Below are positions 1 to 6,118 of a stretch of DNA of 8,318 nt, piece by piece. The first letter of the stretch is position 1. Each line of letters starts with the position of its first letter. The stretch spans positions 1-8,318 of the forward strand of contig JAFWDX010000491.1 in NCBI GenBank assembly GCA_017515945.1. Direction: 5' to 3'. The position numbers were made by a program, and so were the translations under genes. The stretch is from Blautia sp. Lineage in GTDB: Bacteria; Bacillota; Clostridia; Lachnospirales; Lachnospiraceae. The notes beneath the pieces were generated by a model. It did no database searches. It was not told where the DNA came from and saw only the letters and a program-made list of their open reading frames with translations.

Positions 1-1
1 A

Positions 2-79
2 AGTAACGGTGTTGGTAACGTAAATGGGGTGGGCGAACTGGCACAGCAAGTAGGCGGGGAATCAAAACAGTCTTCGTGA
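2..79 (+). CDS. possible 3' end of an unidentified upstream gene (partial)
   Basis: Reading from base 2, this frame is open for 25 codons to a TGA at 77-79; the other two forward frames stop within the first 21 bases. The predicted tail is SNGVGNVNGVG followed by ELAQQVGGESKQSS, rich in Gly, Asn, Val and Ser, which would suit a flexible C-terminal end. The stop sits 29 bases before the leuS promoter, a natural place for a gene to end. I do not recognise the protein. An open run this short can occur by chance, and no strong terminator follows it (only a 4-bp TGGG/CCCA stem at 88-100), so the call is tentative. Confidence 0.35.
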   Translation, partial: SNGVGNVNGVGELAQQVGGESKQSS

Positions 80-107
80 AACAACCCTGGGCTTCTCCCA
101 TTCGGAC

Positions 108-136
108 TTGACAAATACAGAGGGGAAAAGTAAAAT
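108..136 (+). promoter_or_regulatory. leuS promoter, sigma-A type
   Basis: A perfect -35 box TTGACA (108-113) and a -10 box TAAAAT (131-136, five of six matches to TATAAT) are separated by exactly 17 bases. Transcription should begin near 143, giving leuS a leader of only about 34 bases. The promoter lies just after the possible upstream stop, so leuS looks like the first gene of its own unit. Confidence 0.8.
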
Positions 137-145
137 TCATAGGAA

Positions 146-160
146 TATTTTTAAAAAATT
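146..160 (+). promoter_or_regulatory. CodY-box-like site in the leuS leader
   Basis: The 15-mer TATTTTTAAAAAATT matches the known CodY consensus AATTTTCWGAAAATT at 12 of 15 positions (mismatches at 1, 7 and 9). It lies just downstream of the predicted transcription start, where bound protein could block elongating polymerase. CodY senses branched-chain amino acids and GTP, so control of leuS would make sense. However, the stretch is nearly all A and T, where such matches arise easily, and no codY gene is visible here. The same bases also form the inner part of a hairpin (AGGAA 141-145 with TTCCT 160-164) ending just before the ribosome site. Confidence 0.25.
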
Positions 161-176
161 TCCTGGGAGGTAGAGC

Positions 177-2594
177 ATGGCCGCACCTTATAATCACAGA
201 GCGATAGAAGCCAAATGGCGCACCAAGTGGGCGCAGAAGCCGGTTAATGTAAATGACGGCAAAAAGCCGAAATATTATTGTCTGGATATGTTTCCTTATC
301 CCTCCGGCAACGGACTGCATGTAGGCCACTGGAGAGGATATGTGATCTCGGATGTCTGGAGCAGATATAAGATGCTGCAGGGATATTATCTGATCCATCC
401 CATGGGCTGGGATGCCTTCGGTCTGCCTGCCGAAAACTACGCGATCAAAAAAGGGATCCATCCGGCCATCTCAACGGCGGAGAATGTAAAGAACATCAAA
501 TCACAGATCAATGATATTGCCGCGATCTATGACTGGGACATGGAGGTCAACACTACGGATCCGGGCTTTTATAAATGGACCCAGTGGATCTTTGTGCAGA
601 TGTTTAAAAACGGCCTGGCATATGAAAAGGAATTCCCGATCAACTGGTGTCCCTCATGTAAGACCGGCCTGGCCAATGAGGAGGTCGTCAACGGAGTCTG
701 TGAGCGCTGCGGTTCTCCTGTGACAAAGAAAAATCTTCGTCAGTGGATGCTGCGCATCACAAAATATGCGGACCGCCTGCTGAACGACCTGGATAAACTG
801 GACTGGCCGGAAAAGGTCAAAAAGATGCAGACCGACTGGATCGGCAAGTCCTATGGCGCGGAAGTGGAGTTCCCGGTAGCGGGCAGAGATGAAAAGATCA
901 CGGTTTATACGACCCGTCCGGATACCCTGTATGGCGCGACTTTCATGGTCCTTTCACCGGAGCATGAGCTGGCGGCTTCTCTGGCTACTGATGAGACCAG
1001 GGCAGACGTGGAGAAATACATATTTGACGCTTCCATGAAGTCTAATGTAGACCGGATGCAGGACAAGGTCAAAACCGGCGTATTCACCGGCAGCTATGCG
1101 GTCAATCCCCTGAACGGGGAAAAGATCCCGATCTGGCTGGCGGATTATGTACTGGCGGATTATGGTACCGGTGCGATCATGTGCGTACCCGCTCACGACG
1201 ACCGTGACTTTGAGTTCGCTAAGAAGTTCGGCCTTCCCATCATTCAGGTCATTGCGAAGGACGGGAAAGAGATCGAAAACATGACCGAGGCGTATACCGA
1301 TGCCTCCGGTGTGATGATCAACTCCGGCGACTGGAACGGGATGGAGAGCGCGGTCCTCAAAAAGGAAGCGCCTGCCATGATCGAAAAGATGGGATACGGC
1401 CGCAAGACCGTCAATTTCAAGCTCAGAGACTGGGTCTTCTCCCGTCAGCGTTACTGGGGTGAGCCGATCCCGATCATTCACTGCCCGAAGTGCGGGAACG
1501 TCCCCGTTCCGGAGGATCAGCTCCCGCTGACTCTTCCTGAGGTAGAAAGCTATCAGCCCACCGGTACCGGAGAATCTCCGCTGGCTGCGATCGATGAATG
1601 GGTAAATACGACCTGTCCGTGCTGCGGCAGCCCCGCAAAGAGGGAGACCAACACGATGCCTCAGTGGGCCGGATCTTCCTGGTATTTCCTTCGCTACGTG
1701 GACAACAAAAACGACCAGGCTCTGGTCTCCCGTGAAAAAGCGGATAAATATCTGCCTGTCGACATGTATATCGGCGGTGTGGAGCATGCCGTTCTGCATC
1801 TGCTTTATTCCAGATTTTATACCAAGTTCCTGTGCGATATCGGTGTGATCGATTTTGACGAGCCATTTACCAAGCTCTTCAATCAGGGCATGATCACCGG
1901 CAAAAACGGGATCAAGATGAGCAAGTCCAAGGGTAATGTGGTCTCTCCGGACGATCTGGTCAGAGATTACGGCTGTGATTCCCTCAGGATGTATGAGCTT
2001 TTTGTAGGCCCGCCGGAACTGGATGCGGAATGGGACGACAGAGGGATCGACGGTGTATCCAGGTTCCTCAAGAGATTCTGGACACTGGCTGTAAATTCCG
2101 CCGAAAAGGATGTCCAGGCGACTGATGAAATGATCCGTGTCCGTCACCGCATGATCGCCGAGATCACCCGCAGGCTGGAAGCCTTCAGCCTGAATACTGT
2201 CATCAGCGGCTTCATGGAATTTACCAATAAACTCATCGATCTTTCGAAAGGTTCTGACGGAGCTGTCGACAGGGAAACCATTAAAGAAGCGACTCTGCTG
2301 CTCGCGCCATTTGCCCCCCATATTGCCGAGGAGATCTGGGAGCTCCTTGGAAATACAGATTCGGTATTTCATGCATCCTGGCCGGTGGCGGACGAAGAGG
2401 CCATGAAGGAAGATGAGATCGAGGTTCCTGTGCAGATCAACGGCAAGACCCGCGTGGTCATCCGTATTCCCGCGCAGGCTTCAAAGGAAGAGGCCATAGC
2501 CCTTGGCAAAGCGGCTCTCGCCGGCAAACTCACGGGCACCATCGTCAAAGAGATCTATGTGATGAAAAAGATCATCAACATTGTTCAGAAATGA
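177..2594 (+). CDS. leuS: leucyl-tRNA synthetase
   Basis: This cytoplasmic class I synthetase joins leucine to tRNA-Leu using ATP. Visible landmarks: the HIGH motif as HVGH (48-51) in the context PYPSGNGLHVGHWRGY; a zinc knuckle C158/C161/C175/C178; the CP1 editing domain, about 225-425, with the threonine-rich TTRPDT (245-250) and the VPAHDDRD block (337-344), whose last Asp matches the conserved editing aspartate; a second cysteine set C436/C439 and C480/C483, as I recall from Thermus LeuRS; KMSKS at 580-584; an anticodon-binding helical domain, about 640-740; and a C-terminal domain with VQINGKTR ending in INIVQK. At 805 residues it matches the Bacillus-type enzyme (about 804) rather than the longer E. 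coli form: only a short GKNG linker precedes KMSKS, so the leucine-specific insert is absent. The ATG at 177 follows GGGAGG (165-170) by six bases. No frameshift or missing catalytic motif is seen. Confidence 0.98.
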   Translation: MAAPYNHRAIEAKWRTKWAQKPVNVNDGKKPKYYCLDMFPYPSGNGLHVGHWRGYVISDVWSRYKMLQGYYLIHPMGWDAFGLPAENYAIKKGIHPAISTAENVKNIKSQINDIAAIYDWDMEVNTTDPGFYKWTQWIFVQMFKNGLAYEKEFPINWCPSCKTGLANEEVVNGVCERCGSPVTKKNLRQWMLRITKYADRLLNDLDKLDWPEKVKKMQTDWIGKSYGAEVEFPVAGRDEKITVYTTRPDTLYGATFMVLSPEHELAASLATDETRADVEKYIFDASMKSNVDRMQDKVKTGVFTGSYAVNPLNGEKIPIWLADYVLADYGTGAIMCVPAHDDRDFEFAKKFGLPIIQVIAKDGKEIENMTEAYTDASGVMINSGDWNGMESAVLKKEAPAMIEKMGYGRKTVNFKLRDWVFSRQRYWGEPIPIIHCPKCGNVPVPEDQLPLTLPEVESYQPTGTGESPLAAIDEWVNTTCPCCGSPAKRETNTMPQWAGSSWYFLRYVDNKNDQALVSREKADKYLPVDMYIGGVEHAVLHLLYSRFYTKFLCDIGVIDFDEPFTKLFNQGMITGKNGIKMSKSKGNVVSPDDLVRDYGCDSLRMYELFVGPPELDAEWDDRGIDGVSRFLKRFWTLAVNSAEKDVQATDEMIRVRHRMIAEITRRLEAFSLNTVISGFMEFTNKLIDLSKGSDGAVDRETIKEATLLLAPFAPHIAEEIWELLGNTDSVFHASWPVADEEAMKEDEIEVPVQINGKTRVVIRIPAQASKEEAIALGKAALAGKLTGTIVKEIYVMKKIINIVQK

Positions 2595-2602
2595 GATGAG
2601 GC

Positions 2603-2624
2603 CAGGTGCAGGTGCAGGTGCAGG
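2603..2624 (+). repeat. hexamer tandem repeat (CAGGTG)3-CAGG after leuS
   Basis: Three perfect CAGGTG units plus CAGG begin 8 bases after the leuS stop. They are followed by CTCCTGTC and a pyrimidine-rich run (2631-2648). Any CAGG copy can pair with CCTG at 2627-2630; the best version is a stem of only four to five pairs, so this is at most a weak terminator for leuS. Short tandem repeats like this tend to change copy number by slippage, but no variation can be seen from one sequence. Confidence 0.7.
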
Positions 2625-2647
2625 CTCCTGTCGTCTTTCTCTGTTTA

Positions 2648-2747
2648 TCTGATCGCGTGAGTGTACTGACAATTTACTTGTGTAAAGCATGAAAATGTGT
2701 TATACTCACAATATTAAAGAGGTGCAGGTTTATTTCCCGCGATCAGA
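2648..2747. repeat. perfect 10-bp inverted repeat flanking the livJ promoter
   Basis: TCTGATCGCG at 2648-2657 and its exact reverse complement CGCGATCAGA at 2738-2747 lie on either side of the livJ promoter, 80 bases apart. The left arm is upstream of the -35 box. The right arm is in the leader, three bases before the ribosome site. They could be paired operators, or could base-pair in a transcript reading through from leuS. Function is inference; the match itself is exact. Confidence 0.5.
2678..2706 (+). promoter_or_regulatory. livJ promoter with extended -10
   Basis: The -10 box TATACT (2701-2706) is preceded by TGT (2698-2700), giving an extended -10 element. A weak -35 box, TTGTGT (2678-2683, three of six matches), sits 17 bases upstream. 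Transcription should start near 2713, leaving a leader of about 50 bases. A small dyad, TTTAC-TTGT-GTAAA (2673-2686), overlaps the -35 box and could be an operator. The promoter separates the transport operon from leuS. Confidence 0.65.
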
Positions 2748-2764
2748 CAAAAGGAGGTATCTTT

Positions 2765-3934
2765 ATGAAAAAGAGTATCGTTCGTGCACTTACCGGCGCA
2801 GCTGCAGCAGCGGCTTTGCTTGTGACCAGTGTGGTTCCGGCCATGGCCGAGACCGTGACGATCGGCATTTATGAACCGGCTTCCGGTGACAACGGTGCCG
2901 GCGGCAAACAGGAGACTCTGGGTATCTACTATGCCAACAGTGTGGCACCGACGGTTGAGATCGGCGGTGTCGAGTATGAAGTAAAGCTGGACGCTGTTGA
3001 CAATGAGTCCAACAATGACAAGGCCGTATCCGCTGCATCCAAGCTCGTCTCTGACGGCGTGAGCGTGGTTCTTGGCTCCTATGGATCAGGCGTTTCCATT
3101 GCCGGTTCCCAGACCTTTGCGGACGGCGGTGTTCCGGCCATCGGCGTTACCTGCACCAACCCGCAGGTTACCCTCGGCAATACGCACTATTTCCGTATCT
3201 GCTTCCTGGATCCCTTCCAGGGCACTGTCCTGGCTAATTTCGCCAAGGACAACTTTGACGCGCAGACGGCCTATGTACTGACCAAGCAGGGCGACGATTA
3301 TTCTGCGGGTCTTGGCCACTATTTCACAAAGGCGTTTGAGGAGCTTGGCGGTACAGTCGTAGCCGAGACCTTCCCGGAGGGCAACAGCGATTTCACATCC
3401 TATATCACCTCCGCCAAGAATGCCGGCGCTGATGTCATCATGGCTCCGACCTCCACGGAAGCAGCAGCCCTGATCATCGAACAGGCAGCTGCACAGGGCG
3501 TGGAAGTTCCGCTGGTTGCCGGCGATACATGGGATTCCAACGTGATCCTTAATGCCGCCAAGGATAAAGCCGTTCAGATCTACGTCACCACCTTCTATCA
3601 GGAGGGCGGCAATGCTGAGTTCGATGAAGGCATGAAGGAGTTCATCAATGCCGATTCCACGAACCTGGCCAACAACGGTGGCGATGATACAGTTGCAGCC
3701 GTGACGGCCATGGGCTACGATGCATACTTCACCGCGCTGGAGGCCTTCAAAGCTGCCGGATCCATCGAGCCTGCCGCTGTGAACGAGGCTCTCTGGAACG
3801 TGACTTATGACGGTGTATGCGGTCATATCGAGTTTGACGAGAATGGTGATGCCAAGAGGAACTCCGCCTTCGTCAAGACCGCCAATACCGAGACCGGTGC
3901 CTGGGACTTTGTAAGTGAGCAGAGCATTCAGTAA
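2765..3934 (+). CDS. livJ: ABC branched-chain amino acid (HAAT) substrate-binding protein, LivJ-like
   Basis: This is the extracytoplasmic receptor that captures the substrate and delivers it to LivHM. It is a type I periplasmic-binding fold of the Peripla_BP_6/Leu-Ile-Val-binding family. The N-terminus is a signal peptide (MKKSIVRALT, an alanine/leucine core, then AMA), with likely signal peptidase I cleavage after A28. There is no lipobox and no cysteine before C130, which is unusual for a Gram-positive binding protein. Family-like blocks: IGIYEPASGDNGAGG (33-47), DNESNNDKAVSAASKLV (79-95), the ligand-side loop LGSYGSGVSIAG (103-114), GVTCTNP (127-133), and AGDTWDSN (252-259). Its 389 residues are normal for the family. 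The ATG follows AAGGAGG (2751-2757) by seven bases, an excellent site that suits high expression. It is first in a livJHMGF operon. Substrate is inferred from family and context; related systems also take up other amino acids, amides or urea, and the pocket residues seen here do not settle it. Confidence 0.9.
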   Translation: MKKSIVRALTGAAAAAALLVTSVVPAMAETVTIGIYEPASGDNGAGGKQETLGIYYANSVAPTVEIGGVEYEVKLDAVDNESNNDKAVSAASKLVSDGVSVVLGSYGSGVSIAGSQTFADGGVPAIGVTCTNPQVTLGNTHYFRICFLDPFQGTVLANFAKDNFDAQTAYVLTKQGDDYSAGLGHYFTKAFEELGGTVVAETFPEGNSDFTSYITSAKNAGADVIMAPTSTEAAALIIEQAAAQGVEVPLVAGDTWDSNVILNAAKDKAVQIYVTTFYQEGGNAEFDEGMKEFINADSTNLANNGGDDTVAAVTAMGYDAYFTALEAFKAAGSIEPAAVNEALWNVTYDGVCGHIEFDENGDAKRNSAFVKTANTETGAWDFVSEQSIQ

Positions 3935-3949
3935 GCTTCCATGCGGAGA

Positions 3950-3972
3950 ACACAGGGGACGGTTCTCTGTGT
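3950..3972. repeat. REP-like hairpin, copy 1
   Basis: ACACAGGGGA and TTCTCTGTGT pair over ten positions (two of them G-U) around a CGG loop. It starts 15 bases after the livJ stop. The GGGGACGGTTCT core resembles a dispersed intergenic repeat that I recall from many clostridial genomes, but this window cannot show genome-wide copies. With the second copy it may protect the livJ message 3' end or weaken readthrough to livH. Confidence 0.65.
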
Positions 3973-3982
3973 GTACGATCTG

Positions 3983-4005
3983 ACACAGGGAACTGTTCCC
4001 TGTGT
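3983..4005. repeat. REP-like hairpin, copy 2
   Basis: ACACAGGGAA and TTCCCTGTGT form a perfect ten-pair stem around a CTG loop. It is a direct repeat of copy 1, same length, 20 of 23 bases identical, 33 bases further on. Two of the three differences fall in the stem and turn G-U pairs into A-U and G-C; the third is in the loop. No T-run follows, so it is not a classic terminator. Confidence 0.7.
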
Positions 4006-4021
4006 TGCACGATGCATGTTA

Positions 4022-4045
4022 GGGGCGGGCAGACTTGTCCGCCCC
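4022..4045. repeat. GC-rich hairpin before livH
   Basis: GGGGCGGGCA (4022-4031) pairs with TGTCCGCCCC (4036-4045) over ten positions, one a G-U, around a GACT loop. The downstream sequence CGCTTTATAC has only three T's in a row, so termination would be partial at best. The stem resembles a GGGGCGG-type dispersed repeat in Clostridia (from memory). Its place between the binding protein and the permeases fits a role in lowering expression of the membrane genes relative to livJ. Confidence 0.6.
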
Positions 4046-4053
4046 CGCTTTAT

Positions 4054-4088
4054 ACTGTTCGGTTAGTATCTCGTAACTGTTCAGTTAC
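4054..4088. repeat. ACTGTTCRGTTA direct repeat and GTAACTG/CAGTTAC dyad
   Basis: ACTGTTCGGTTA (4054-4065) recurs as ACTGTTCAGTTA (4076-4087), one mismatch in 12, spaced by 22 bases. The second copy sits in a perfect 16-bp palindrome, GTAACTG-TT-CAGTTAC (4073-4088). The pair lies 41 bases upstream of the livH start. It could be an operator or another mobile intergenic repeat; I see no convincing promoter next to it. Confidence 0.5.
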
Positions 4089-4128
4089 CACCCACATCTT
4101 ATCCACATACATTATGGAGGATATCTCT

Positions 4129-5031
4129 ATGGATTGGTTCAGCAGAAATCTGCCGTATTTTCTGGCTGGAATCTCCGTCGGCGGTCAGTATGCCCTGATC
4201 GCGATCGGCTATACCATGGTCTACGGGATTCTGCGCCTGATCAACTTTGCACACGGAGACATTTTTATGGTTGCCGGCCTTCTCATGGTCTACCTGTCGG
4301 CATCTCTGCCGGTGTTTCTGGCAATTCCCCTTGTGATCATACTGACTGTACTGATCGGCTTTACTGTCGAACGGGTGGCCTATAAACCTCTGCGGCAGGC
4401 TCCCCGTATGTCGGTCATGATCTCGGCCATCGGTGTTTCCTATCTGCTCCAGAATCTGGCCCTTTATATTACCGGCGGCCTCGCCCAACAGTATCCGGCG
4501 ATTCCGTGGGTCAGCGACCAGATTACGGTATTCGGAGCTTCCACCAAGCGTGTGACCGTGATCACACCCTTCCTTACCATCATACTGGTGATCCTTCTCG
4601 TCATCCTGATCAAAAAGACAAAGATCGGAATGGCTATGCGTGCGGCTTCAAAGGACTTTGAAACATCACAGCTGATGGGAATCCGCATCAATTCTGTCAT
4701 CAGCACGACATTTATCATAGGCTCCTTCCTTGCCGCGATCGGCAGTCTGCTCTTTTTTTCAAATTACACCGGCGTCACTCCGACGATCGGGACAATGCCC
4801 GGACTGAAAGCCTTTGTGGCGGCTGTTTTCGGAGGAATCGGTTCGATTCCCGGAGCAGTGATCGGAGCATTTATCATCGGTATCTGTGAGAATATGATCA
4901 TGATGCTCAATCAATACGTAAGATTTGACATTTCCAATTTCAAGGATGCGTTTGCGTTCCTGCTGCTGATCATTATTCTTTTGTTCAAGCCAACCGGTCT
5001 GTTTGGTGAAAAACAGACGGACAAGGTATGA
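4129..5031 (+). CDS. livH: ABC branched-chain amino acid transporter permease LivH
   Basis: This inner permease of the HAAT importer forms the translocation channel with LivM. From the start chosen here it has 300 residues, as usual for LivH, with about eight hydrophobic segments (roughly 8-32, 36-58, 60-80, 94-115, 145-162, 190-212, 225-253, 271-290). Family blocks are GYTMVYGILRLINFAHGD (27-44), the cytoplasmic coupling loop MRAASKDFETSQLMGI (170-185) that contacts an ATPase, the glycine-rich GGIGSIPGAVIGA (235-247), and the C-terminal KPTGLFG (287-293). The start is the ATG at 4129, eight bases after GGAGG (4116-4120). The frame is open back to 4012, but those 39 codons run through the GC-rich hairpin and read as cysteine/proline-rich non-membrane sequence, so they are leader. 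The ATG at 4114 overlaps the ribosome site itself. No promoter of its own is clear, so expression probably depends on readthrough from livJ. Confidence 0.95.
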   Translation: MDWFSRNLPYFLAGISVGGQYALIAIGYTMVYGILRLINFAHGDIFMVAGLLMVYLSASLPVFLAIPLVIILTVLIGFTVERVAYKPLRQAPRMSVMISAIGVSYLLQNLALYITGGLAQQYPAIPWVSDQITVFGASTKRVTVITPFLTIILVILLVILIKKTKIGMAMRAASKDFETSQLMGIRINSVISTTFIIGSFLAAIGSLLFFSNYTGVTPTIGTMPGLKAFVAAVFGGIGSIPGAVIGAFIIGICENMIMMLNQYVRFDISNFKDAFAFLLLIIILLFKPTGLFGEKQTDKV

Positions 5032-5044
5032 GGAGGGCTGTCTG

Positions 5045-6118
5045 ATGAAGAAAAAAGAACTCATTCCTGGCCTGATCCTTATAGCTGCGCTGCTGGTTCT
5101 GCTGAGGTATCTGGAGTTACATATTTCACCCCAGTCGCAGTGGGCCATGCTCCTGACTGTTCTGAAAAAGGGCTCCATCTATGCGCTGGTGGCGGTCTCC
5201 ATGAACCTGCTCAATGGTTTTACCGGGCTGTTTTCCCTGGGACAGGCAGGCTTTATGATGATAGGCGCTTATACATATGCAGTTCTGACCATTCCGGCTG
5301 AACAGCGGGAGATGGTTTATATGTACTATGAGGGAGGAATCATCCGTTTTGCCCTGCCGTCCATCGTCGGCATCATTCTGGCCGGTGTGGTGGCTGCGGT
5401 TTTTGCTTTCCTGATCGGTCTTCCCGTGCTGCGTCTCAAGAGCGACTATCTGGCCATTGCGACCCTCGGCTTTGCGGAGATCATGAGAGCGCTTTTTCAA
5501 TGGGATACCCTTGGACCGCTGACCAACGGATCCAATATGCTGCGCTCTTATCCGACTTTTAAAACAATACTTTATCCCTTTATCGTATCCGGAGTCTGTA
5601 TTGCCCTTATCGTGATGCTGATCAATTCGACCTATGGACGCGCTTTCAAGGCGATCCGCGATGATGAGATCGCAGCTGAGGCCATGGGCATCAACCTGGC
5701 TCACCACAAGAGGATCGCTTTTACGGTCAGTTCTTTTTTCGCCGGGATTTCAGGGGCGCTGCTGGCCATGTTCCAGACCAATGTGCAGGCCAAGTCGTTT
5801 AATTCGGCCATGACCTATGAGATCCTTCTGATCGTGGTCATCGGCGGGATCGGCTCCGTGACAGGGAGCGTTATCAGTTCCTTTCTGTTCATCGCCTGTT
5901 CCGAGTGGCTGCTGCGTTTCCTGGACGAGACGCATGTGATCGGAGACGTGACACTGCCTTTGATGCGTTCGGGATTCCGCAAAGTGGTATTTTCTCTGAT
6001 CATCATGGTGATCGTGCTTTTCTTCCGGCAGGGCATCATGGGAAATCGGGAGTTTTCGTTTACCCGCTTGTTTTCGGGCAGATCAAAAAAGTCCAAAGGA
6101 GGGAAAGCAGATGAGTAA
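5045..6118 (+). CDS. livM: ABC branched-chain amino acid transporter permease LivM
   Basis: This is the second channel subunit, partner of LivH, with 357 residues. Family blocks are NLLNGFTGLFSLGQAGFMMIGAY (54-76), LPVLRLKSDYLAIATLGFAEI (126-146), the coupling loop GRAFKAIRDDEIAAEAMGIN (198-217), GGIGSVTG (267-274) and RQGIMG (328-333). About nine hydrophobic segments are visible. A polar stretch, AEQREMVYMYYEGG (85-98), interrupts the early membrane segments and is probably an external loop. The tail after 338 is basic (RSKKSKGGK), as expected for a cytoplasmic end. The start at 5045 follows AGGAGG (5031-5036) by eight bases; that site begins on the last base of the livH stop codon, so the genes are translationally close. 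An in-frame TTG at 5003 inside livH would give a longer form but lacks support. The stop overlaps the livG start by eight bases. Confidence 0.95.
   Translation: MKKKELIPGLILIAALLVLLRYLELHISPQSQWAMLLTVLKKGSIYALVAVSMNLLNGFTGLFSLGQAGFMMIGAYTYAVLTIPAEQREMVYMYYEGGIIRFALPSIVGIILAGVVAAVFAFLIGLPVLRLKSDYLAIATLGFAEIMRALFQWDTLGPLTNGSNMLRSYPTFKTILYPFIVSGVCIALIVMLINSTYGRAFKAIRDDEIAAEAMGINLAHHKRIAFTVSSFFAGISGALLAMFQTNVQAKSFNSAMTYEILLIVVIGGIGSVTGSVISSFLFIACSEWLLRFLDETHVIGDVTLPLMRSGFRKVVFSLIIMVIVLFFRQGIMGNREFSFTRLFSGRSKKSKGGKADE

Noticed and set aside
1..107. T-box leader for leuS
   Set aside because: I could not find the conserved T-box sequence (GGGTGG followed by ACCGCG); the GGGGTGGG at 26-33 lacks the rest, and a strong promoter lies downstream of it.
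954..2372. Long open frame on the minus strand inside leuS
   Set aside because: It lies wholly within a certain leuS gene, its product resembles no family I know, and it is explained by the codon bias of the sense gene.
2660..2764. CodY box upstream of livJ
   Set aside because: The best alignment near 2671 matches only about half of the 15 consensus positions, no better than chance in AT-rich DNA.
2689..2874. Short forward frame overlapping the livJ start
   Set aside because: It begins within the livJ promoter, upstream of the predicted transcription start, and overlaps the signal-peptide codons in another frame.
4012..4128. Longer livH start giving 39 extra residues
   Set aside because: The extension runs through the GC-rich hairpin, lacks a ribosome site and is unlike any LivH N-terminus; the ATG at 4129 has a well-placed GGAGG.
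4046..4128. Separate promoter for livH
   Set aside because: TATACT at 4051-4056 resembles a -10 box, but no usable -35 lies 15-19 bases upstream; the expected position is inside the GC-rich hairpin.
5003..5044. TTG start for livM inside livH
   Set aside because: There is no ribosome site, and the ATG at 5045 has a well-spaced AGGAGG and gives a normal LivM start.
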